Assembly: GCA_030549205.1 (NCBI GenBank)
Contig: JAUKTV010000005.1
Span: 992,001 to 1,056,000, forward strand
Source: Apiosordaria backusii
Taxonomy: Eukaryota > Ascomycota > Sordariomycetes > Sordariales > Lasiosphaeriaceae
Length of the DNA: 64,000 bases
Reading direction: 5' to 3'
Position 1 is the first letter of the stretch; each line of letters starts with the position of its first letter. This document shows, piece after piece, positions 54,901-64,000 of the stretch. A program made the translations under genes and the position numbers. Below the pieces are notes generated by a model, which was not told where the DNA came from, did no database searches, and saw only the letters and a program-made list of their open reading frames with translations.

Positions 54901-57298
54901 CCGACAAAGATGCCACGTCCTCGACGACCGAGAAGCCAGCCACATCCCCGAAGCCTGACAGATTTGCTGCCCCCAAGACGGAAAGCGAGTCTGCTGCGGA
55001 TCGACGCAAGTCCTTTATTTTGCAGAGGCGAAAGTCTGTAGCGGAGGTTATTGCACTCGTTGACTCCTCCAAGCGGGCATCGAAAGAGGACACTGAGCCT
55101 ACCGGGCAACCTATATCTTTGGTTGGATCTCCCTCCATCAGAACAAGACCTTGTTCGCCAACGAAGGTTCACGAGCAGGCGGCAGCACTCGCGGCACTGA
55201 GCCAGCAGGCATCAAAGCCGGCTGATGACGAGCCTCCATCGGCCTCCACCCCCATCAAAACCCGTCCCCGATCCACAACAAAGGTTCATGAACAGGCTGC
55301 GGCTCTCGCAGCTCTCGCTGCTAAGGGCCAGCAAGCTGCCGAAGAGCCAGCGGCTGTACCGAATCCTATCAGAACCCGCTCTCGTTCCCCAACCAAGGTG
55401 TTCGACCAAGTAGCCGCTCTTGCGGCGAAGAACCAGGCATTGGGTGCTGCTGAGGAAGACACTGCATCGGCACCTTCAAGTCCAAAGAAGCTTGACCTGA
55501 AGAGGATCTCCAAGTTTATGGATCAGCAGGACCAGGCCAATATCCTGCCCGAGCCTGTGAAGTCACGACCTGCCTCGCCCGCCAAAGAGAGCTTCACCAG
55601 CGTTGCAAGCCCTCAACCTGAGCCTCTTGCTTTACGGTCGTCTTCACCCTCCAAGGACCGCTTCTCTGGCTTGGCTAGTCCCCCGGCTGGAAAGCAATTG
55701 TTGAGTGAAAAGCCTCAACTCGGGCCTGCAGCTCCAATCAAGAGCACCTCGCCGGTCCTTGGTCGCAGTGTCGGCCTGGGCTTGACTCAGTCTGACGTAC
55801 CGCCAAAACCGATTCGAAAGGACACAAAAGAGTTCGAAAACCCGCCCAGAGTGCCACCCAAGGGCGCTAGGCCACTCCCCGAGCCACCCGCAATCACATC
55901 TCCCCCTCCTCGGGCGGTCGCGTCTCCTCCACCTCGGGTACCGTCTCCTCTCCGGTCCCCTTCGAAGCATGCTTCAGATGTTTCAGCTATGCTTACCGAT
56001 TTCTTTGGCTCAGAGCGTCCTCGGCGAAAGTACACCACCGACGCAGCCGAGATCCTCATGAAGCGGCCGGTATCGACGGCAACCGTTCGCACTCAACAGG
56101 CCCAGCTTTTCCAATTGACCCCAGAGGGCAAGAAGATGCCTGTGCCGACGCATCACGAAAGGGTTTTGTTTGAGCGTGAGATGTACATTTGCCCCCACTC
56201 TTTCATTGACAGCTCTGGGAGGAATGTGAATGAAATCTACTTTTGGGCAGGCGATGAGGTGCCCCAAACCGTCGTTGAGGATACGTACCTCTTTGCGGCG
56301 AGGGAAGCACGGTCATTTGGTGGCAAGCTCATCAAATTATTACAGGGCAAGGAAAGCTCCGAGTTCTTGCAGGCTCTCGGCGGTATCATCATTGTTCGCC
56401 GCGGATCCAGTAACAAGTACGATTCGCTCGCACCACACATGTTGTGTGGGAGGAGGTATCTCGGCCAGGTCGCCTTTGACGAGGTTGACTTTTCACCCCT
56501 GAGCCTGTGCTCTGGCTTTCCTTATCTGATCACCCAGCAAGGCAAGTGCACTCTTTGGAAGGGCAAAGGTAGTGATGTTGAGGAGCTGGGTTGTGCCCGG
56601 TTGGTGGGCATGGATCTTGCCTTGATGGGCGAGTTGCACGAGGTCGATGAGGGCTATGAGACTCGGAGATTCTGGGACATCTTTGGTGCCGGGGCCAACG
56701 ACACTACGAGACCTATCTCGGCGGACCACTGGAGGCTGAAGCCGAACTACGACAAGTACAGCGGCAGGCTGTTTGCTGCTAATGCCGATGCCTCCAGCAC
56801 TACACAAGTATGAACAATTTTTTTCTTGGAGTATTGGATTATCTTACTAACATTGATTATCAGATCGAGGAACTGTCACCCTTCCGCCAAACGGACCTTT
56901 CACCGTCCAAGATTTATGTTCTTGACGCCTTCTTTGAGATTTACATTATCGTTGGAGGCAAGTCACAGATGCAGTACGCTTCCTTCCACAACGCTCTTGA
57001 CTTTGCGCAAGAATATGCCATTCTCGCCGCCGGCATGGAAGACAGACCGTTTGTGCCTGTCGCTACCGTGGTGTTGGAGGGTATTCCAAGAGACTTGAAG
57101 GCTGTGTTTAGAAAGTGGAGAGACGGGGCCAGTCCTACCAGGACAGTGGTGCCTCCTCAGCAGCAGCAGCAGCAGCAGCAACAAGCGGCTGAGCCTCAGC
57201 GGAGCAGTAGTTCCGGCAGCAGCAAGGGTGGGCTGAGGAGGGCGAGGAGTTTGAAGATTGTGCCTTTGGGGCTGGCGTTGAGGGCGGTACAGGAGTAA
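51978..57298 (+). CDS. DUF4045 / gelsolin-repeat actin-associated protein
   Basis: Exons 51978-52116, 52381-56807 and 56864-57298 encode 1666 residues. It starts with a charged helix (VSDFLRSVELLKERREEEDE). A long disordered Ser/Pro/Lys-rich part follows. Residues about 480-660 contain repeated short helices typical of DUF4045: DFRNNLRKASP, DFRGNLKHRSPA, ELKDNIVRGKRGLSITGG and VDEFKDAILKKKEDF. Three 38-39-residue repeats built on SPTKVHEQAAALAAL begin at 55137. The C-terminal ~330 residues form gelsolin-like segments (IYFWAGDEVPQTVVEDTYLF; FDEVDFSPLSLCSGFPYLI; SKIYVLDAFFEIYIIVGGKS), so actin binding is likely by family. A poly-Gln run sits near the end (57158-57183). Intron 1 (264 nt) is unusually long for this window; intron 2 is 56 nt with a TACTAAC branch. 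Confidence 0.9.
55137..55484 (+). repeat. Three 38-39-residue repeats in the DUF4045-gelsolin gene
   Basis: Coding repeats start at 55137, 55254 and 55368 (spacing 117 and 114 nt). Each opens with I-R/K-T-R-x-x-S/T-T-K-V followed by an Ala/Leu-rich helix (VHEQAAALAAL) and an acidic Pro/Ala spacer. Confidence 0.85.
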
Positions 57299-58032
57299 TG
57301 GGGTGTAAACTTAATCACGGGATGGAAGAAAGAGCTCTGCTTTTTAATGTTGTGAGTTCTTTGTGGAATAATTTAGGGGTCGCTGGTGGTTTGACTCTTT
57401 TTCTGTTTCATCTTTTGTTCTGGCAGGCATTTTGTACGTTCTCCTAGTCTTTCCTTTTCTTCTTTCCTGGTGTGTATTGCTGAGCTCGGGTTCGGTTGTT
57501 TGTATCAGCATAGCAGGGAGAGGTGGTTTCTTTGCTGTTATCTAGATCGTGCCAGTGGGGTGGTTTCCCGCTGTGGGAAGGCGTCAGGGGGGAAAATGGG
57601 AAAGGCTAGATAGATTTGTTACTGCTGGTGATGATGGGAGAAAAGAAGAGAGGAAGGGAAAGGAGGTGATGAATATAAACTGGCATGTGCTGTACAGATT
57701 TGTATTATTTCTCTTATTTGCCTGCGTGTCTGCCTGTGTAAAACGCCAGAATGACAACTGCCCGCTGAATATCAACCTGCTGTAAACGCCGTATGATCCA
57801 AAACTTTCTTGTGAAGGAGTATGCCTGCCTATGCCCTGGTATCTTTTCCCTTTTCCGTAACGCCAAAATAGCAATTATGTCCTGTAAGCTCCTTCTCCGA
57901 GCCATATCCATCGTCTTCGCTTCCCTTTGACTGCTGCTGTACGCTTCTCGTCGTTGCAAATCCATATATTTCCTTCTTTCCCTCTTTTACTGCCTCTGCT
58001 GTCCTTGTTGATTCTGCCCCTGCCCCTCTTGT
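57299..58032. other. Convergent DUF4045-gelsolin / MED10 3' region
   Basis: A 734-bp T-rich stretch between facing stop codons, likely the two 3' UTRs. No gene recognised. Confidence 0.5.
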
Positions 58033-58561
58033 CTACTCCCCCCTCCTCACCCAACAACACCGGCCCAGCGCCCCCGTCTCCTCCACCACCCTCATCGCAT
58101 CCTCTTTAATCTCCGGCATGGCAGCACCCATTTCCCGCGCGAGCACATCCCTGAAATCCCGAAAAGCATGCATCTTTCCCCTTGTTAAATGATTCAATCT
58201 GCGAACCAGCTCGACAAACTCGCGGGTGTAGATGTCGGGATTCCTGCCGTTTTCGACGTACTCCATCAGCGGGAGGGGGATGCCGGGGGTGGAGGAGGGT
58301 GGCAGGGCGTTGGCCAGGCGGTGGACTTTGAGGAGGGAGTCGTCGAGGGAGGAGAGGTCCGAGGCTAGGGAGTCGCGGGAGGGGCGGCCGGCGGAGTCGT
58401 AGAGGGAGACGTTGGTTAGGGTTTGGAAGAGGAGGGTTAGGGTTGTTGAGACGGAGTCTGTGAGTGAGGTTAGGATAAGGGGGTAAGGGGGAAAAAGGGG
58501 GGGAGGGGTGTGGAAAAGACGGACCTTGGACTTGGGGGAGGTCGGAGGTGACGGGGGCCAT
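58033..58561 (-). CDS. MED10: Mediator complex subunit 10 (NUT2)
   Basis: Exons 58561-58525 (37 nt) and 58457-58033 give 153 residues. MED10 lies in the Mediator middle module and helps relay activator signals to RNA polymerase II. The family core is clear: LMEYVENGRNPDIYTREFVE and HLTRGKMHAFRDFRDVLARE, preceded by a helical SLASDLSSLDDSLLKVH region. The ATG opening MAPVTSDLPQVQ is the natural start. The 67-nt intron (58524-58458) has the unusual donor GTCCGT after CAAG, a CCTAAC branch and a CTCACAG acceptor; without it the short first exon cannot join the core in frame. Confidence 0.88.
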
Positions 58562-59220
58562 GGTTGCGGTTGGTGGTGGGTGAGCGGTTGTGGTTGATGG
58601 ACGGGAAAGTCGAGGGATGAAGATTGGTGGTGTGAGTTGAAATTGGTTGGCTTGCGGAAGAAAGAGAAAACTCGGTTGAATTGCGCGTACGTGGTTTGTG
58701 GTGGATTGTGCAAGTTTGAAGTTCTCACGATGATGTCGAGAAGTCAAGAGGCTGGAGGCTGTCAGTGGACAATGATGCGCGAACGAGGTGGAGCGAGCCA
58801 CTGTGGAGAACGTCAGCCTTGCGTTTTTAGCGGGTCTGAGCTGTGAGCTTCAGTGGAGTCTGGACTTCACTTTTCCAAGTCGAGGTGATGCCGTTTCTCC
58901 ATGAGGGCAGTCGCAATTTGTCGCATACGTACTACTTAAATCAATCTCTCTAAATTCGCTTCAATTGAACATGATGTCTATTTCAAGCGCTTTCATCGCG
59001 CATTTCTGAAAAGGTAGCCAGTTTGCTGGTGTAAGTCTTATCTCCCACACCACCCGCCTTATCGCCCACCGCCTGGCAGAAAAAGTTCCCTGTCCCAAAT
59101 TTTCTGAACGGACAGGCGCCCCACCAGCAATTGGCTGCTGCAGTCTTTCGCAGACCTCCAAACCTGTCCGCGATCCCCCAGCAGCAACCGGGCAATACCA
59201 GTCCGATTCCACCAACCACA
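58562..59220. promoter_or_regulatory. Divergent MED10/DRS1 promoter region
   Basis: A 659-bp gap between divergent start codons. The DRS1 frame remains open upstream of its ATG without another in-frame ATG. No distinct element seen. Confidence 0.45.
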
Positions 59221-61663
59221 ATGGCGCCCGTTCAAAAGAAAAGAAAAACCGTCGACGACGACTTCATCCTCACTATCTCCGACAATGAGGAAATACCAAA
59301 CGAGGAGGAAGACGTCGAGGTCATCGCCGCCGCCGCGCGCCCCAAGAAGAAGGCCAAGACGGTAAAAAAAGAGAAAAAGGGCAAGAAGGGAAAGAAGCAA
59401 CAAAGAGAGCAGGGGGATGACGAAGAAGAAGAGCAGAAGGACGACAAGGAGGCTGTCTGGGATGATGGCGCCATGGATTCCGACTTTGAGTTTGCGCTCG
59501 ACGGCATGAACGACTTTGGGGACGAATTCGACAGCGCGTGGGGATTCGAAGACGCGAAAAAGAATATGGTCAAGGGGGGTGAAAATAAGGTCAATGTTGA
59601 TTTGGATGCGATCATTGAAAGGCGGCGGGCTAAGAAGGAGGCCAAGGCTGCCAAGAAGGGAGAGAAGCCTGAGGAGGATGAAGAGGAAGAGGAGGATGAG
59701 GAAATGGCTGCTGTGGACCTTGACGACGATGAAGATGAGGTGTTGGCGGAGGATGGCTTTGGTATGGGCGTTGGGTCTGATGTCGAAGAGGACGAGGAGC
59801 CAAAAGAGGGCTCTGATTCCGAAGAAGAGGACGGAGAGGAAGACGGCGAGGCTGAGGATGGCGATGATGCTGCTTCAGACAACGACTCGGTCGCGACGCC
59901 CATCAACCACCCCGACGACGACAAGGAAGACTCCGAATCCGAAAACGACGAAGAAGACGCCGAGGAAGAAGCCAAGAGAAAAGAGTTCTTTGCGGATGAC
60001 AACGATGTGAAGCAAGAAAAGGGTGTCCACTCTTCGTTCTTGGAGATGTCTCTTTCTCGTCCTATTCTCAAGGGCCTGAACTCGGTCGGATTCACAAAAC
60101 CCACGCCAATTCAGTCCAAGACAATACCAATCGCGCTCATGGGCAAGGATGTTGTCGGTGGCGCCGTCACTGGTTCCGGTAAGACAGCGGCCTTCCTCGT
60201 TCCCATCTTGGAACGACTCCTCTACCGGTCAAAGAAGGTGGCGAGTACCAGAGTTGTCATTCTTGCGCCAACGCGTGAATTGGCCATCCAGTGTCATGCC
60301 GTTGGTGTCAAGCTGGCTTGTCATACCGACATCAAGTTCTGTCTGGCTGTCGGTGGTCTGAGTTTGAAGGTTCAGGAACAAGAGTTGCGTCTCAGACCCG
60401 ATGTGGTCATCGCCACTCCCGGCCGTTTCATTGATCACATGCGCAACTCTGCCAGCTTTGCCGTCGAGACTGTCGAAATTCTGGTTCTCGATGAGGCCGA
60501 CAGGATGCTTGAAGACGGTTTCGCCGACGAACTCAACGAGATTCTCACCACCCTGCCCAAATCCAGACAAACGATGCTCTTCTCCGCTACCATGACATCG
60601 TCGGTCGACAGATTGATTCGCGCCGGTCTCAACAAGCCTGCCCGCATCATGGTTGATGCACAGAAGAAGACTGCCAGCAACCTCAGACAGGAGTTTGTGC
60701 GGTTGCGGCCAGGCCGTGAGAAGAAGCGCATGGGCTACTTGGTACATATCTGCAAGACTCTCTACACAGAGCGGGTCATTATTTTCTTTAGGCAAAAGAA
60801 GATTGCGCACGAAACGCGCATTATCTTTGGTCTCTTGGGCATGAGCTGCGCAGAGCTTCACGGCAGCATGAATCAAGCACAGGTATGTCTATCCATGTTT
60901 TCTGAATATTATCGATGATACTAACAGACTGTAGCGTATTGCCAGTGTTGAAGCGTTTAGAGACGGCAAGGTCAACTTTCTTTTGGCTACTGATTTGGCC
61001 TCCCGTGGTTTGGATATCAAGGGCGTCGACACTGTCATTAACTACGAAGCTCCCCAAAATCTGGAAATCTACATCCATCGTATCGGTCGTACTGCCCGTG
61101 CCGGCCGCAGCGGTGTTGCTATAACACTCGCAGCCGAGCCCGACCGCAAGGTGGTCAAGGCGGCTGTCAGAGCTGGCAAGGCACAAGGCGCGAAGATTAC
61201 CAGCAGAATTATCGAGTCCGCGGATGCCGACAAGTGGCAAGATCAGATCGATGAGATGCAGGGTGAGATCAAGGAAATCATGCAGGAGGAGAAGGAGGAG
61301 AAGCAGCTTCAGCAAGTGGAGATGCAGGTCAAGAAGGGCGAGAATATGATCAAGTACGAAGAGGAGATTGCGTCGCGACCTAAGCGCACATGGTTCGAGA
61401 CCCAACAGGACAAGAGGGCTGCCAAACTGGCTGGCCGCGAAGAGCTTAACGGCATAAGGGAACAGCTCAAGAAGAAGGGCCAAGGCAAGCTCAGCAACAA
61501 GGACAAGAAGAAACTCGATGCCAAGCAAGAGATGAAGGAAGGCAGGACTTGGAAGAAGGGTAAGGAGGAGAGAGCTGGAAAGGGGGCGGTCCTCAACCTT
61601 TCCAAGGTGAAAAAGCCAAAGGCAAAGGGGCCAGCTGGTAAGAAGTCGTTCAAGAGGAGGTAG
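59221..61663 (+). CDS. DRS1: ATP-dependent RNA helicase DRS1 (DDX27)
   Basis: Exons 59221-60882 and 60935-61663 encode 796 residues. DRS1 is a nucleolar DEAD-box helicase required for 27S pre-rRNA processing and 60S subunit assembly. Residues 1 to about 270 are extremely acidic with Lys-rich patches, as in yeast Drs1. The helicase core then shows the Q motif FTKPTPIQ, motif I AVTGSGKTAAF, Ia APTRELAIQ, TPGR, the Walker B box VLDEADRML, motif III FSATMTSS, then after the intron ATDLASRGLDIKGVDTVINY and motif VI YIHRIGRTARAG. The C-terminal basic coiled region (EEKEEKQLQQVEMQVKKGEN) ends GKKSFKRR. The 52-nt intron (60883-60934, GTATGT...TGTAG) is phase 0. The start is the first ATG in the frame (MAPVQKKRKTVDDDF). 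Confidence 0.97.
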
Positions 61664-62468
61664 TGGCCACAGTGATATCCAGTGAGCAGTGTAATACAAA
61701 TATTTAACGTCAGGGGCGTTGTCTGTGGCTCGTGCCCCAACTAGCTTGCGGTTGACTGGTCGCCTAGCCTAGTGACGTAATTCGCAATGGAGCTCAAAGT
61801 CGAGCAGCACACCAACTTTTCTAAGGCCAATACATAGATAGTCTGGACACCCTTTTGAGAACCCGGCATTATTTTGCGCATTTATAGCAAATGTATTTTG
61901 CTTTTTGGAATTCCACCCATTGAAAATCACCAGAGCGCCGCCTCACTTTGTTTCCGCCTGTTGCCAAGTTCCCCAGGTTATTGGTCGCCACTTCACATCA
62001 GCAGCTCTTACAGCACCGTCAGCTTCGACAGGGCCCTCCCTTCCGCAGCAGCGACCTCTCAAGTTTGCCGCTCGCATTCTTCTACAAACGCTGTTTACAG
62101 ACGTATTAGCAAATCTGGCTCCCACCTTCAAGCGACTACTCAATTTCCTCTCAAGGGTCTCGCCAAGACCGACTTCACACAATAAATTCTCACTTCTGCG
62201 CTATCTTTTTCCCCTCCCCGCGATCCGCCAGCGCTATCGAGAGCGCCTCCTCAACTTCCGTCTCAACATACTCCCACGATATAAGCTGCGTACACAGAGC
62301 CGTGTATATAGATTCCTCGTCGAACGTCAGCGAAAGCGCCTGGAGCGAACAAGGCTGGTGGACATTGTTCGTCGCCAGTTCCAGCTCGGCGCAACCCCCA
62401 CCCAGCGCTTGACTCCAGGCGCCGAAAGGAAGGCGAGCTTGGATGAGAAGATTACCGACCAAAATAAG
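61664..62468. other. DRS1 to APP1 intergenic region with a long open frame
   Basis: An 805-bp stretch. From 61842 to the APP1 ATG the APP1 frame is free of stops but also lacks any ATG (see findings). The remainder is probably the DRS1 3' UTR and the APP1 promoter. Confidence 0.5.
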
Positions 62469-64000
62469 ATGGCATCGCGTCATGGTTACAACTACAATTA
62501 CGCCTCCAACTCCACTGGTTATGGCAGCGGCAGCGAGTCGGGACCACCGCGTGAGGCTGGCGCCCGGCGCAAGAAACTAGCTGCATTTGCTGGGAGTGTG
62601 TACCGGGCAGGCGCAGCTGCTGCGTCTGAGATCAAGGAGCAGTACAATAATACCAGGATACGGAATGTGGAGGCTATCGATGCAAGCCAGTATTCTATTC
62701 CAGGCTCGTTTCCGAATGTCAAGATTATCCATAAAGGGGAGGAGCAGATGGTGCTTTTTCCTACTTATGCAAAAAAGCATGTGAAAGGCGCTGGAAGATA
62801 TCCTCCTGGCCATGTGGTGGTCCAAACACAACAGCAGCAACAGCAGCAGGCGAGGGATGGACAGCCTGGGAGGCAGAATCAGGAGCGGTTTTGGAAGGAT
62901 GAGTGGGATCGGAACGCAGACGAGAACGCCGTCGTCGATGTTGATATTAGGGGCTGGATATATATGCCCAGCACCGGGCCAATGACCCGGAGGAACCGTA
63001 TGGTGATTGGACTTGCCAGGCGGCTCAGTGGCATTCCGCCACCAACGACATCTCAGGGAGGGTCGTCGGGCGACGGTGGTGTGTCGTCCGCTTTTGAGGA
63101 GCATGAAAGGATGAAGGAAGAGAGCAGGATTGCGGAAGAGGCAAGAGAAATTGAAAGGCAAGGCAGGAAAGAAGAGGAGGTTGCGACAAGAGGAGGGTAC
63201 AGCGAAGGACCAGACCGAAGTAACTCAGTCCGCGGTGGCTCTGACAGACCCCAAACGGCAGGTCGTGCGAGAACCTCCAGCTCTCCACCGCCATCACCAC
63301 CATTACCAGCGAGGACAAACACAGGAATACCGGCGGATCTGACAGAAGCTGAGCTGGCAGTTGCCAATGCGAATCTCATGGCGCGAATAGGACCGTTCAT
63401 GACCACGCCTCTCGTCCAGCATCCGATTACGCTTTTCTTTTACAACGATACCCAATCACGATCGCGTACGATACACACCGATGACTCGGGGCATTTCATC
63501 GCCCGTGTATTTTTGGACTTTGTGCCAACCCATGTGCGGGTGCTAGCGAATGAGAACATCTCGGCGACAAATCCCATCGAGATCATTGAGCCTACGGGCG
63601 TAAGCCTGATAAGTGATGTTGACGACACAATCAAACGGTCAAACATCGGTATGGGAGCTCGCGAGATCTTCCGAAACACGTTTATTCGAGATTTAGGGGA
63701 TCTGACAGTCCCTGGAGTTCCCGAGTGGTACCATACCATGCACGATCTCGGTGTCGAGTTGCATTACTGCTCGAACAGTCCATGGCAGTTATTTCCAGTA
63801 CTTGCTACATTCTTTCACATGGCTGGTTTACCGCAAGGTTCCATACATCTGAAGCACTACAGCGGGATGCTGCAAGGAATATTCGAACCAGTGGCCGAGA
63901 GGAAAAAGGGGACCCTCGAGGCCATCTTGAAAGACTTTCCAGAAAGGAGGTTCATTCTTGTGGGCGATAGCGGTGAGGCTGATCTGGAGGTCTACACAGA
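62469..64000 (+). CDS. APP1: Phosphatidate phosphatase APP1 (DUF2183), N-terminal part
   Basis: An open frame from the ATG at 62469 to the window end (510 codons visible, no intron seen). APP1 is a Mg-dependent phosphatidate phosphatase associated with cortical actin patches and endocytosis. The N-terminus MASRHGYNYNYASNSTGYGS and RKKLAAFAGSVYRAG match filamentous-fungal homologues. A first conserved block includes NAVVDVDIRGWIYMP and TRRNRMVIGLARRL. The catalytic HAD-type DxDxT appears as SLISDVDDTIKRSNIGMG. It is followed by HYCSNSPWQLFPVL, GSIHLKHYSGM and RFILVGDSGEADLEVY, the rest of the phosphatase core. A Gln run (62827-62850) and a Ser/Arg-rich linker separate the blocks. The C-terminal tail lies outside the window. 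The possible N-terminal extension is described under findings. Confidence 0.93.
   Translation, partial: MASRHGYNYNYASNSTGYGSGSESGPPREAGARRKKLAAFAGSVYRAGAAAASEIKEQYNNTRIRNVEAIDASQYSIPGSFPNVKIIHKGEEQMVLFPTYAKKHVKGAGRYPPGHVVVQTQQQQQQQARDGQPGRQNQERFWKDEWDRNADENAVVDVDIRGWIYMPSTGPMTRRNRMVIGLARRLSGIPPPTTSQGGSSGDGGVSSAFEEHERMKEESRIAEEAREIERQGRKEEEVATRGGYSEGPDRSNSVRGGSDRPQTAGRARTSSSPPPSPPLPARTNTGIPADLTEAELAVANANLMARIGPFMTTPLVQHPITLFFYNDTQSRSRTIHTDDSGHFIARVFLDFVPTHVRVLANENISATNPIEIIEPTGVSLISDVDDTIKRSNIGMGAREIFRNTFIRDLGDLTVPGVPEWYHTMHDLGVELHYCSNSPWQLFPVLATFFHMAGLPQGSIHLKHYSGMLQGIFEPVAERKKGTLEAILKDFPERRFILVGDSGEADLEVYT

Noticed and set aside
59232..60104. 290-codon Ser-rich frame on the minus strand
   Set aside because: It is the antisense reading of the GAA/GAG/GAC-rich acidic N-terminus of DRS1 and shows no domain.
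61874..62185. 103-codon plus-strand frame before APP1
   Set aside because: It overlaps the stop-free APP1-frame extension in another frame, begins at a non-ATG codon and has no recognisable motif.
62190..62483. 97-codon minus-strand frame upstream of APP1
   Set aside because: It is antisense to the open APP1-frame extension, which explains its protein-like look; there is no independent support for a gene.

Overview
This window is nuclear DNA of a filamentous ascomycete, most likely a Sordariomycete of the Sordariales (Chaetomium/Podospora/Neurospora type). The reasons are the gene families, the many short spliceosomal introns (about 50-85 nt, GTNNGT donors, CTAAC/CTGAC-like branch points), a cellobiose dehydrogenase with a C-terminal fungal cellulose-binding module, and fungus-specific families such as DUF3605, DUF4045-gelsolin and SNX41. 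I resolve 23 protein genes and one tRNA gene. Exon boundaries were set by hand from splice signals plus family similarity. Names rest on recognised motifs, not on database searches.

Left part (1-12.7 kb) is compact housekeeping: a partial NUP82-like nucleoporin (-), cap-binding protein CBC2 (+), mitoribosomal MRPL31 (-), TRAPP subunit TRS20 (+), a solitary histone H4 gene (-), the APC/C subunit CDC27 (-), SND2/TMEM208 (+), a GIG1-like DUF3605 protein (-) and NADH-cytochrome b5 reductase CBR1 (+). From 13.4 to 24.6 kb comes a more lineage-specific stretch: a five-exon Zn2Cys6 transcription factor, a prolyl 4-hydroxylase, an unrecognised 709-residue coiled-coil protein and a secreted class II cellobiose dehydrogenase. 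A tRNA-Arg(UCG) gene with an 11-nt intron follows. Then come the mRNA capping enzyme CEG1, sorting nexin SNX41 and a long disordered CRIB-domain (Cdc42/Rac effector-like) protein, all on the minus strand.

From 34.8 to 46.9 kb there is about 12 kb in which I find no gene, far longer than any other gap here. The right part (46.9-64 kb) holds a GNAT-type acetyltransferase-like protein (-), the small GTPase ARL2 with a 17-nt microexon (+), a 1666-residue DUF4045/gelsolin-repeat protein (+), Mediator subunit MED10 (-), the ribosome-biogenesis helicase DRS1 (+) and the start of the APP1 phosphatidate phosphatase (+, running off the end).

The genes serve unrelated core processes (nuclear pore, cap metabolism, secretion, cell cycle, transcription, ribosome assembly) plus one plant-biomass enzyme. 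I see no biosynthetic cluster, transposase, CRISPR or evident new multi-gene system. The most unusual items are the 12-kb gene-free block, a ~630-bp stop-free and ATG-free frame fused upstream of APP1, a GC-AG intron inside the RNA-recognition motif of CBC2, the ARL2 microexon, and two proteins with recent-looking internal duplications.
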